Assembly (NCBI GenBank): GCA_013399115.1
Contig: VXAA01003830.1
Location: 1-64,000, forward strand
Origin: Anseranas semipalmata
Lineage: Eukaryota; Chordata; Aves; Anseriformes; Anseranatidae
Direction: 5' to 3'
DNA: 64,000 bases
The stretch's first letter is position 1. The number at the start of each line of letters is the position of its first letter. A program made the position numbers and the translations under genes. The notes beneath the pieces were generated by a model, which was given only the letters and a program-made list of their open reading frames with translations, was not told the origin of the DNA and searched no databases. Shown here one piece after another: positions 47,141 to 58,965 of this stretch.

Positions 47141-49490
47141 GCTTTTTGTGTTCATTATGTAATCCCTTTCAAAATGTACAGAGCTGAGAAATGTTTCCAC
47201 ATTCAAGTGATCAGAAGTGAGAGATAATATCAGGGTTCTGGGCCAAATCAGATACAGACTGATCTGTGAAAGTGTCATTTCCTTGCAGAATTATACAGCG
47301 GTGGCAATCGGATGATGGTTAAGTCACATACACTGACAAAAATTCAGGATGTCCCCTGCTAAAAACAAATCCAAGGGGTCCTTCATGTTGCTGAGAAAGC
47401 ACAGAGCTGTTACATGTACACAAATGTGCACAAAAATGTATTGGAAGCATCCCTGTGTCAGGTAGCTTAAGTTGTTGGAAACTAGAAGTCTACAATTTAG
47501 CAGCATATAAAAAGAGTTCAGTCCTGTAATATCCAAGCAGTAAGTTCAAGAAGTAAATACTTTAAGTCATGTAAGTGCTTACCAATATGTTTGTAGACGA
47601 TTCTTCTAGTAAGATCAAGGATGCAGCCTGATCTCCTCCCATCCCTCTCTTTCACCATGTTTCTAACTATTTCTGTTCCCTTTTAAGTCTACCTGCTTCT
47701 TGCCACCTTCACTTTTGTGTAATTCAGAATTTAGGCCTTGTCATCCTACCAGTTTTGTGCCAATATATACATGACATTATGAACTTAACTTCAGAAGTTG
47801 CTATTAACATGTCAGTGAAGTCTCTAAGATAGATACCAACATAAAAAGATGATCAGTGTAATGCATGCCTGTCAAATTATGGAAGTAAGCCATGCCACTA
47901 TAATTATGTTTTTAGATCATATTAATCTATACCAGCTTCTCTGCTAATATGACTTTCTAGTTTAGTGTTTACTAGAGTTGTATTGGAAAAATACTAAATT
48001 TCTGACAGATTTAAAGAATAAACAATTACTTTTATTCTGAGCACAATAAATTGGTAGTTTTATTTTTCATCATTTGTTATCAAATGATTTTAATTTGTCT
48101 TCAAAGTATGCTGTATCCTGCAATTCTTTGGCTGGTCTAACTTAGGCTGTTCTTTTGACTGAGCTACATCTTAAAGAGACAAAGTCTTTGTCTGTTTGGT
48201 ATTGCAGGTATCAATATAAAAACAAAATAAACCTTTCAGATTTTTTTCTCAGTGAGGAAAACCTTTATTGCTTCCTATAGATGGACACAACCTTTGGGCT
48301 CCAGTTGCTGTTAAGTTTCATACCACATTCAATTAATTTAATACAATTAAACCAGCAATTACCATTCCTTTCTTATGCCTGATTAGAATAGTTGAGTGTT
48401 CATACTAATGCCAAGAGCATCCAAAGTTATCACAGGCTCCAGAAGTTGTTAGATACCATAATTATTCTCTCAGAGGACCCTCTTTCTGCAGGATGAATAC
48501 GGAAACCAAATGTCATATATTTTCCCTTTCCCTGACACTAACCTCCTTGTGAAGCACCTGGTTCTGGCCAGTCTTATCGGCAAAATATTTGAACATGAGT
48601 TTTACAGAAGTTCCAAGAATGGAAAAAGTTTGCTGTATAATTGAGGTGTTATTTTTGCTCAGTGTTTTGCAAAAACATTAACCAGCCATTTAAGAAAGTT
48701 AAAAAGTTAAACGTAAAAGTTCTAACAGAGTAGCTGTGTTTATGTTGTAAATAATTGGTATCAATATATTGTTATGAATGGGAATTAATTATGCAAAGTG
48801 TTTTTCAGCATCAAAAGAAAGCCTTTGGTGAAATGCAATAGCATGTTAAAGGTGTAGCAAGAGACTAGCTGTGCAACAAGGGCAGGGTTTAGCTTTTTAT
48901 TATCTAGAGATTTCATCATTAGTGAATGTCCCTTCATAACCATCCCAGAGGAGCCAGAAACATTCAAGTTATATCAGAGGGTCTGAATTACCTGTCACAC
49001 TGGCATCTGTCAGGAATAACGCTTGTAAGTAACTTGAATTACACTAATATTAACAGAAAGGTGCTCCCTAATGCAAAATTTATATAAATGAAAAGGGATT
49101 TTAGACACAATTATTTATTAAGAATAAGTTACTTGAAATACAACAGTAAACAGTAATGTTTGCCTTTACGGCAACTGTGGTTAGCTTACGGTTTTATCTC
49201 CTTTAGAAGTTTATTTTACCTTCTGAAGCTTCTTCCTTTGATTTTTCATTCTACTTGAGGAGATGTTTGTGCCCTCCAACATTTCTCAAGAGAGAGACAT
49301 GCCCCGAAACCCTCAGAAGTACAACCACCTGCCAGTCCTGCAGGCAAGCACCAATGCAGCAGCAGCTGGCTGCACAATCTCTCAAGGAATTTGAGGAAAA
49401 AAAATCATCTGAGTATCTAGGTGCTGGAGTCAGAGTCAGGGAAGGAGGATGTAAATGGTGTAGACATGCAAATATTGAAGGCAAAACTTT
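47141..49490. other. AT-rich non-coding DNA
   Basis: No gene recognised. AATTACCTGTCACACTGGCA (48987-49006) then TCTGTCAGGAATAACGC resembles a common sauropsid dispersed motif ('...acactggtgtaaatcaggaataacgcc'), but is too short to call. A moderately GC-rich patch lies at 49255-49420. Confidence 0.5.
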
Positions 49491-49507
49491 TTTTTTTTTT
49501 TTTTTTT
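49490..49507. repeat. Poly-T run
   Basis: An 18-base T-run. It sits just downstream of a 240-base, less AT-rich stretch and forces Phe runs in frame, so the open frames across it are artefacts. Confidence 0.9.
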
Positions 49508-49860
49508 CTAGAAGGCAAATATTACACACCATACATGCACATTTATTACCCTATTTGTTCTGTTGATTGTGTCTCTTGTATGACAGTGGGAGGGTGAAGT
49601 AGGTCTTAGGTTATAAGTTCAGTTCTTAGCACTAGATTTGAGAAAATAAAGCCTTAGATAAATTAGTGCAAGTTCAGACTAATACAATTTATTCCGATGT
49701 GTTCACTTTAGCCTTTCTGGTACACACTCCTGTGCAGAATGAACTGTTGTGACTGCAGAGTAGCTCAGGGCCATTGTTATGGTTCAGAACCAGAGCATCT
49801 TCGAGGAACTACTGTGGTCAATCTGAGCCTGTATTGTGCATATGTTATGGAGCTTTCCCT

Positions 49861-49941
49861 TCACACACATACACAAAAACAACCAAACAGAAACACACAC
49901 ACTCAGACACAAAACCAACCAACCAAACAACCAAAAAAAAC
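49861..49941 (+). repeat. AC/AAAC/AACC-rich low-complexity tract
   Basis: The plus strand is nearly free of G and T over about 75 bases and consists of CACACA, AAAC and AACC units of irregular order. Confidence 0.92.
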
Positions 49942-52900
49942 ATTTTTAGGAGGGGTATATCCTACAATGTATAATGGAATGAAATGGAAAAGAAGGTTTA
50001 TTTCACAGTTGTAAAACAAAAAATCATCAGCCACCTTAGTGAGTTCCTAGCTGGGTCACAGGTTTTGTGGCTGGAACACAAATTGAGTGCTCAGTATTGG
50101 ATAATTTAATCCCAGATATTAAATAAATACCGGAAATAATAACAACTGGTATCTTTATCTCGAGAGCCGCTGAGCACATACAACAAACATTTCTATTGTA
50201 GTTGCTTAAATCAGGTTTCATTCTGGCCCCCTGTTTAAGCTCTTACATGATTTTAAATGGTTGCTGCAAAATCAGGCCTTTGAGAAAGACATATGACTGG
50301 CAGAGAATAAATATTTTACATGGAATAATTACTTATTGCCTGAAGTCTTTGGCATGTTATCTAGCAGGAAAAAAAAAACAACATTTTAATAAATGCCAAC
50401 CACACCTACAAAAGATAAGTACCATCACAAATCATACTCACTTATTCCAAGATTATCATTTGATAACCAGTCCAAATTGCTGTTGAGATAATAGCACCTC
50501 TTTTGATGTTACTGGCAAAGTGCAGATAAAAATATTTCTGTGTTTGGCTTTCACCATTAGTGCTAAGATTTTACAAAACCTAACAACAAAGCAAGAGCCA
50601 ATGCATAAGAGGAAAAATACTTTCTCATAGTAGAATAAATTAGATACACAGCATACCTTGCAAACAATTGCTACCTATCAGAAATAAGCTATTAAGTGAA
50701 AGTGTGTAAATACACTGCTTATCTTACTGGGTACACTTTGGAAATATTCAGTACAATCTGTTTTAGTTTTTGACTAATTTTCTTATGGGAGTTTGGAAAA
50801 GTACTTGCAGCAAATATAATAGGTTCTCCCAACAATGAGAGAAGCCAAGCAACTTTTGTTGGAAAAGATACGAACTGGCTGTATCATTGTGGCAGATTTC
50901 TCTCCCTGACACTTCAGGTCCATGTCCATTCAAAGGCTGCCTTTACAACATCCCAGAAAACTTTAATCAATGTCAGGTTTATACCAGCGCAGAGCAGAAT
51001 CTCTGGTTTATCAGTTTAAAACAATGGGATCCTTTATGCAGGGAGATTGTGACTCACTGCCTTGTTTGTCCTAGCTAATGAGAACTAACAGCACTGTCTG
51101 TAATGGATGTGCTATGGATATTACTGTGGGAACGTGCCTTCAGGAAGTGATCCAACTATCTTCAACTGTGTAGTCAAAGAAGATGGTTATTAAAATAATT
51201 TTGGGAACTCGTGTACAAGATGTACTTGAATTGCACCATGAATAAGTTAACGATTGTTCTAACTTATCATAGCTGTTCTGCATGTATGTTCAACATGCAG
51301 CTTGTTGGCATTTTAATGCTGTGCATGTGTGTGGGGAGAGGGGTGTGAGCAGACCTAGGCTGCTGACTCATCTTGATAGATGGATTGGGTTTTATCGTCT
51401 CTGAATCAGAGAGAAACACCAAGTGGTTCTCCAAGATGAAATAGCTTGGGGGAAAAGACTGAACATCCTGCATCAGACCTTACAGTAAATCAGCCCAAGG
51501 AAAGGCTCAATTCAAGTGATTGGAAGCTTGCTTGGGATTTCTGCCAGGGTTTGTTACACCATAAATGAAAATCTAACAAAGTAGGAGATAGAAATCTGTT
51601 TAAGACCCTTGTTTGCATATTTGCTGTGTGGGAAACTGGCAGGGACAACTCATCTCCCAGTAGTCAGTGACTGCCTATCAGAAGTTAGCTGCTGTTTAGA
51701 AAGCATGGCTCTTGCCTGATGTGATAAAGAGAATATCTCATTCTTGCAGGGGACACAGTGGCAAAGAAACTTCCTTTCTGGTGGAGTCGGGAACATCCAC
51801 AAGCCCTAAAAGCTAGGGATAGAAATCTCTGTGACTGTGTGGAAATAAGTGGATAGAGAAAGAATTAACCAGGTTTCAGGGTGGGAGGATTTGGGAATCT
51901 TTCATTCTTCCTCTTCTGTGGAGGTTTCTGGCTGTCTAACATAGCTCTTGGAGAGGAAGACTGGCTGGTGTTGAGCAATGTGCACATGGTCTGTCAGAAA
52001 AAGGATGGGGGGAGAGAGAATGTGTGACTTTTTGTTCCCCTCCTAAGGTGGCTGAGACCCATAGCAGAACATGTAGACTCATCCATTTTCTGCAGGAGTA
52101 CAGAGTGTTCAATAAACAAGCTGGGAAGAGAACAGCTTGACAATGTCCCCGAACACTGCAGAGTTGTAAATGAAACTATTTACACAAGGCAACAACAGCA
52201 ACAGATATTTGGATACCACCAACAATGTAATAATTTCTAATACATTTTTTTTTTTAAGAAAAACTGTGATCCTGATAGTGTGGCTTACTGATTCATCCAA
52301 ATCAAATTACCACTGGGTGGATAGAGAAGCAGCATGTGCTTGTGACCAAGTGAAGACATCCTTTTCCATGATGAAATTTTGCTGAAGAAGGTCAGGGATA
52401 GAAAGTATTAAATAGAAAAAAAGTGATCAAGTAGAGCTACAAAAGTTAGGAAATCTACTTTTAAGTTATTCAGAATGGTGCTTGCCCCAGTCACGCACAC
52501 TGTATAGTGTGTGTGTTCTCATGCATGCAGTGTAATTTTGCATCTGGATCAAACACTGGTGTACTTGTTATCAGCCACAATGACTGGTGGAGGCTAGACC
52601 TAAAACCTGTCCCTCATATAGCTCTCAGCTAACGAGAAAAGTTTTTAAAGGTGTCAAAACTTCCCTTGAGTCTCAGGTGAGGACTGCTACATCGAAAGGT
52701 AACTGTAATGAAACAGGTGGCAGTGGCTCTTATTGCAGAAGTTCAGTGCTGTAAGGTATGAATGATCAGAGAAGACTCAGAGAAGAACTTAAATGCAAAT
52801 ATTAAGGATAGTGTTATAGACCAGTTTGGAAAATGCAATTTTCACAAAAAATGCAATATATGTGAAGAAAAACACATACCTTCTGTACACACCTGGGCTG

Positions 52901-55423
52901 TGGAGAGGCAGAGTTTTGACTTGTTTCTGGAAAGTGCGTTGTTGTGTATGGACAGAGTAAATAAGAAACTCTACTATCCTTCTCCCTTTTGATTTTTTTT
53001 TGCCCTGCATATTTCAAAGCCCAAGTTCTCTAGGTCCGTAGGGACACATAGTGCTTGCATGAGCCAGAGATGACTGGCTCTTAGACATGGAATAGGTCAT
53101 ATAATCAAAATTGTGCTTCATGTACCTGTTGTCTAATGAAAGTTTAACATTAAAGGAATATAGAAATTAAATATTCCTAAATAATTTAAACAAGTCTTTG
53201 TGTTCTGCTGAGAATTTCATGTTAGAATACATTTTACCTCAGTAAACATTAGATATTTGCCCAAATATTGCTGGGCAAGGATACTATTCATAACTGTGTT
53301 GTATTTCTGTTCATGGAATAGTCTGCCTTTCCCAATGGTGTTTTTTTGATAACAAAATTAACTAATCATTGCTGCCTTCTGGTACAAAATCTTCACAATA
53401 CTCTGTCTGCTCCTTCTTTTTGGTACCAAGAAGCATTCCAACTAAACTGACAGCCTGGGACTGTTTGCTGCTATCCTAGAAGCCTCTGAGCAGTCATTTG
53501 CAGTGTTTCTAGATTCATTTCATAGTGCTAACTCAGCTATGAATTTGATATTCAAATATTCAATTTGAAATAATATTTAAATTAAAATTATTCTCTTCCA
53601 GTTCAGCTCTCATGTAAGAAGTACCTGTGCCACTTGATTCAAACGCCTCAGTAAGCCAGATTGCCTACAGCTCGTGATCAAACTGCTTTAATTCCTTTTT
53701 TAAAGGTCATATAAACATGTGTGCTTAGTGAATTAGATGCAAATTCAACTCCCTATTCACAAAGCTTGCTAGTTAAGTTCCCTACCTATTTCTCACATGC
53801 AAGCCTGCATCTGACAGCAGAATATTGACTTTGGAGCTGTTGACAAGATTAAACAAAGAAAACAACAGCCACCTGCATTGTAGAGCCTATTGATAGAGGG
53901 AATTAGAACTATATTTATTTCAAAATGGTGTTCATTGTGTAAGCTAAATAACTCACATTTTAACATGGCAATCCCATGATTTTGTTTGTTTTTATACCCT
54001 GTCTTTTTATAGTGGTTGTATGTGTTAAAGAGCAAGGACGAGAGATCTAAGTACCAATAGCTGGATTTGATTGGAGCACTTACTGTAACAAAGCACTGAC
54101 TGAGTGTCCTTCTTAATAACAAGTTGTGCTAAAACAAACAAACAAAAAGACGGAAATAATGAATATCCGTTTTAAATTTATCTGCAGTTCACCATTTCAC
54201 TAGTAACAGAGATAAAATTTTTTGTTCTGGCATTTGCGATCACCTATAAACAAGAGCTTCAGTTCTGGTTTTCATACTTCTGCAAATAAAATTGTTATAC
54301 TTATCATCTGGTTGTTAGATCTTGCCTTACAAGTAATGACTAATCATCTGTGTACAATTCTTTTAACACCTTGCATTAAGAACTGTTACACTAGTTCAGA
54401 CCACAGGTCTGTGCAGCAAGTATCTTACCTCCGACTGTGGCTTGAAATGGAAAACCAATGGAAAACAGCAGAAACAGCGAGTCTTTCCCTGACATCTATT
54501 CCTAGTTTTCTGGAAACTGTAAATCTGAAATAATCCTGAAATTATTATGCAGAATTTGTCAGTTGTACCAGACTCAAAGTCTGAAGATAGTAAGTCCCAG
54601 AAAGTCACAGGGTTTGTGTAATTAGATTTTGCAGACAATGAATGTGTTTACCTCTAGGTTTTCAACCTTTAGGGTGCACATTTTCAAGAGTTTTCTAAGA
54701 CCAGGAGGATAAAAACATATGCCAATTATGTGTAAATCTTGGAGAACAAACAAACAAACAACAAAGCAAAAAGTCACCTACAGCTGTTGTCTTACTCAGT
54801 AAACCACCAGATAGAAGAAAAGCTGTGGTATTGTCTGGGTCAGGCAATTCTGAAGAAGTACTTTGATGCTCACCCCAGGCAATACTTTCTTCCAGGCATA
54901 TCACCATACAGATAATCCTTGCTGCAGAAAGATCCCCAGTTCCTATTAGGCCTCCAGACTCCCTGTATTATATCAAGTCAGGGCACTCTTGGAAAAGAAA
55001 AGAGAATTTTCTTCATATGATATGATTTGGTAAATGTCATGACAGGTCAGAATGATGAGAAAACAATAGCAAAATACTTCCAGTGAAAGAGGCAGATAAA
55101 GAAGTGACATGCATGCAGATTCATCATCCTTTTCATTAAACCACTCCCTCAAGACTCTCCTGGTATGAGACTTACCAGAGCTAAGTCATCCAGCTACCTA
55201 ATTGGCTCAGCATGAGATGAACTCTCGTCCACAAGTTCATGTAGTTCTGTGCTCACCTGCTGTTCTTGCCTCCTGCTGAGGGTTCCCCATGCCCCAACCC
55301 CTAGGCCAGAACAAGACCGGAGCATCAGCCACCTATCTCCCATGAGGTCTTGTGGGGACTTCATATCTGCATTTCTTCCATTCAGAAATAAATGAATGGC
55401 GATATTGGCCCACAGATTTCTTC
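49942..55423. other. AT-rich non-coding DNA
   Basis: About 5.5 kb without a recognisable exon, RNA gene or transposon. Short (CAAA)n runs lie at 54129-54146 and 54748-54762. Open frames up to about 109 codons show no family resemblance. Confidence 0.55.
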
Positions 55424-55457
55424 AAAACAAAACAAAACAAAACAAAACAAAAACAAA
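55424..55457 (+). repeat. (AAAAC)n microsatellite
   Basis: About six copies of AAAAC stand in tandem, preceding an A-rich stretch. Confidence 0.93.
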
Positions 55458-55619
55458 TTAAAAAAAAATCAACTAATAGTAGAAATAAAGGATTAAAGGG
55501 AATTAAAAACAATAATTAGTCAATCTGAATAGTTAGTTTTACCTCTTCTGCTAAAACAGGATATTTCAAACCTTGAAACCCTCATAATTCTCACCTGAGA
55601 AATTTAACAGAATTAGCCA

Positions 55620-56330
55620 AGAAGCTCTCTGGACCACTAGAGTTAATTTTCTTTAGTGAATCTTCGGAAAGAAGGGATATTTCAAAGAACTGCTGAGTTG
55701 CCAAAGTAAGTGTAACATTTACAGAAAATGGCCTAGGAAATGATAGATCAGTTATCCTGATACTAATCTTAGAAAAAAAAAAAAAAAAGAGCCAGACAAA
55801 TTCAGCACTCTATCAACAAGGAATTACCTGCTAAAAATAAAGCTGTATCATTCAACACAACATCACAGAAAGTAGTTCTTGTTAAATTATCTTCTTGAGT
55901 TTTTTCTTTTTTTTTCTTTTTTTTTTTTTTTTTTTTTTTTTTTTGACAAGATTATAGGTCTGGTTGATAAAGGTAGCTATGTTGTTACAGTATAATTAAA
56001 TTTCTCCAAGGCATTTGACATACTACCACATGACATTGTGTTTTAAAATCCTACATTGTATGTAATTAATAGAACACACATTACATGTTTTAAGAGCTAC
56101 TTGACTGATAGCTCTCAAAATGTATGCATTAATGGAAAAACATTAATTAGCTGGGCCATTACTGACAAGACACTGCAAGACCCTCCATCCTAAACCATTT
56201 TAAACCTTTTTTGAAAAAGATCTGAACAACGGACATAGTTTGTGAGGGACATGATGCTATGACAAATAACCAGGAGTAATCTGTTCAGGAGTGCCCTGAA
56301 TCATCTGAGCAGGTGACTTGAATTCAGTGC
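55620..56330 (+). mobile_element. Ancient CR1-like LINE, reverse-transcriptase region (sense, decayed)
   Basis: GGCCTAGGAAATGATAGATC (55730-55749) then AGTTATCCTGATAC corresponds to the CR1 phrase 'cctaggaaattatagaccagtcagcctgac'. GACAAGATTATAGGTCTGGT (55945-55964), then TGATAAAGG, and CCAAGGCATTTGACATACTA (56006-56025) follow the consensus RT region closely. Codons 55999-56040 still read NFSKAFDILPHDIV, matching the conserved LINE motif of the type LDFSKAFDTVPH. The similarity continues through ACTGATAGCTCTCAAAATGT (56104-56123) and then fades towards 56330. Stops, frameshifts and a long T-tract (55906-55944) interrupt it, so it is a dead relic. It is the only place in the window where a protein family can still be read. 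Confidence 0.8.
55899..55944. repeat. Long T-tract inside the CR1 relic
   Basis: T-rich run with two C interruptions, then about 28 uninterrupted T. It lies between TATCTTCTTGAG and GACAAGATTA, where the LINE consensus has only a short T-rich 'ccttctttgacaag'. It therefore appears to be an in-place expansion of a native short T-run. Confidence 0.93.
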
Positions 56331-56331
56331 A

Positions 56332-56355
56332 GGAATTTGAATGCACTCAAATTCC
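56332..56355. other. Perfect 9-bp stem hairpin with 6-base loop
   Basis: GGAATTTGA (56332-56340), loop ATGCAC, and TCAAATTCC (56347-56355). It is short, AT-rich and probably incidental. Confidence 0.85.
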
Positions 56356-58269
56356 ATGAACGGGGAATGAAAGCATGTTACAGAGTGGAGCTGCCAGCCC
56401 ACGGCCACAGGCAAAAGGACTCGTGTGGCTTCGGGTGTGTGAAAGACAAGAGAGATCCAGTGGGTGCAGGGGAGAGACCTCATCTTTCACAGTAGGCAAA
56501 GCCCCGTGGTGGCTGGGTGGACAACAGGGCTGGTGGCTACCCTGAGGCCACAGCTGCCATCACAGGGGCATCAGCCTCCAGCTCTCTAAAGATCTACTGG
56601 AGGAAACAAAAAATGTAGGTCCAGTGATGAGAGATTGAGTGGTAATCATGGTCCATTCTAGTTTCAGAGCCCGTGAATCATCCTTTACTTCCTGGCTGGG
56701 CTTTCCTCTTTGGTTAGAGGTTTAGAGGAGAAAAAAGGCTTATTTACAATCTCTTAGCAAAACTCAAATGCCCTGTAGGTTTGACAATATTAATCTGATT
56801 AATTTTGTGTTTCTTTTCCTGTTCAAATGGGATTTGGTGGTCCCCAGGGAAAAAAATGGCTGGAATCAGGAAAAGCACAGAAGAACATTCTGCAAATGGA
56901 TATATAGCAATCCTATTAATAGTTATTTGCAACACCCTGTATTCAAGCTTTCCAAGACAGTGAAAGCCATGATAGTATTGTATATTTTTTTAGGTTAAGT
57001 TTTTTATATACCAGGAAGAATTTCTTGCTAAAGTATTCTTTTAAAATGTTCAAGCATTTGTCCAACAGCTAATATTGAATAAAAGAAAAATATAGGCCCA
57101 AAAGTCCTTACAGGAGTTTCAATTAGTTCATAGGTCAATTAGTTCATTGCTCTCTGTTAAAACAACTCCTCAGCTTGTTAGTTTTCAAAATCTGAACTTC
57201 AACATAATTTTGTGAATAACTAGTACATTTCTAATGGACCAAATTAAGCCAAAATCCTGCATGCAAGGGGGCATAATGTTTGGATTTTAAAAATCCACGT
57301 GAGACTAGAATTTGTTGGTTAGAATCCAATACTAATTAAAACTAAACAGAATCCAACAGACCTTTGATAATTACATCAAAAGTTCACATTCATTTGATGT
57401 GGATTGTCTATATTTCATTGTTACTCTCTTAAAAGATTATTTATGTACAAAGCATTAGAAAAGAGAATTAATATTTAAAAAGTGGAAATATAAGGGCAAA
57501 CACTGATTCAGCATATGTCTTCATTTATTAAATGTTCGCTTTATTCTGCTCAAAACTGTCATTTGAGACATTATTTTTTGCATAAAGAATGATCTACAAA
57601 GATTCTTAGTAAAATATATTTCTAGTGGAACAAGAAGTTTAGCTTGTTTACTGGGGACTGGATTCAACAACATTTGCTTAACAAGCTGGGCATTATGGAA
57701 CCACATCAGTCATATTTTTATTCCAAATTTGCCATTGGTTTACTAAGCAAAGCTCCTCCAGAGGAAAAAATCTGATTTCATAAAAGATCACACACACCAG
57801 CGTAAACAATCTGAGATTCTGTATTGAAAGTTGTCTGGAAATTCGGCATATTTTATGCAACTAAGCGCAAAGCGCTTTCCTCACAGCTGAGTACATGGAA
57901 AGCACAGCAGTATTATAAAAGGGAGAGATTACCAATGATGTCTAGACATGGAGAAAGTATGACCTCAGTTAGAACACTCTGGTATTTACTTTTCCTTTTT
58001 AGAGAGAGATATACAGTATTCCATGATTTCAGTATGCAAGGCGGCAAGGTTTCTGAGCAGTTCAGCAAAAATCCGCAAATAGACTACAGGCTGGGAAAAC
58101 TTAAAAGGAAGAAGAAAGGATTTGAACGAAAACCATCCCGGCTAGAAAAATAAGGAGCAGAGTGCAACTACTTCTCATTTCCATCATGCAAACAGTGTTG
58201 ATTGCATTTTAAAAATATCCATATTTAAAAAAAAGAAAAAAAGAAAAAAACACAACTGTGAAGACCAAC

Positions 58270-58289
58270 ATTCAGACTTTAGTCTGAAT
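58270..58289. other. Inverted repeat, 9-bp arms around TT
   Basis: ATTCAGACT (58270-58278), TT, AGTCTGAAT (58281-58289). It is a near-perfect 20-base palindrome, probably incidental. Confidence 0.85.
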
Positions 58290-58857
58290 TTAAGTTTAAT
58301 TTAAGTGGCAGTTAGCTGTGTAACCTTATTGCAGCCTTAGTGTACACAACTAACACAGAATATTTGTCTTAAACTTTTTCACTCTCTATGTAAGTAACAA
58401 TTGAATTTTCACTTAATCTTAAGTTTAGGGTCCCATTCCTCATTTCTTATATATTTAAATCTCTTACTATATGCAACTATTTTATTTATACATTAATACT
58501 ACTCAAAATAATACTAGCTTATTGCACAGATATGAAGTAAACTATGATTTTTATTGTGCTGGTTCAAAAACTAAGGATGACATTGAAAGGCATGTCTAAT
58601 GAAAGACACACAGACACTTTGAAATTATCTGCAAAGAATCTTAGTTTAATATATTCCTAAAAAAAAAAAAAAGTAATAGTTTGCTTGCTGATCACCTAGC
58701 ACTTATAATAACTTTGTTTATTATAAGGTTCCTATCAGCTCTGCTTGCTGATCTTACTGTGTGCTGAGCCCATGTAGATGCAAAATGAGTATCCCAAGCT
58801 GTATGTTAGGGAATGAGGAATGTAAAATTACTGACTGACCACCCTAGCAAAATCTGA

Positions 58858-58965
58858 TGTATGCAAATGAGCAACAAAGAGAAGCTCTGTGTATATTCTA
58901 CATTGGAATCTGTCATCTAATGAAGCTAACCCAGGTGCACAAAGAGCCTGTCTGCAGGAGGGTCA
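58858..58965. promoter_or_regulatory. Candidate conserved regulatory element with POU and SOX-type sites
   Basis: A perfect octamer ATGCAAAT at 58861-58868 is followed four bases later by AACAAAGA at 58873-58880, a POU/SOX-like arrangement. The 100 bases that follow are free of simple repeats and contain CAGGTG (an E-box). Site matches of this length also occur by chance, so this is a candidate only. Confidence 0.25.

Noticed and set aside
49255..49566. Exon-like stretch preceded by a pyrimidine tract
   Set aside because: A CT-rich run ends in AG just before 49258, but no matching donor or recognisable protein was found, and the frame runs into a poly-T.
53793..54122. 109-codon minus-strand open frame
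   Set aside because: No recognisable domain. The length fits chance expectation.
57824..58153. 109-codon plus-strand open frame rich in Lys/Arg
   Set aside because: A plausible-looking peptide, but there is no family similarity, no splice sites, no CpG or poly-A context, and its length is not exceptional for 64 kb of random frames.
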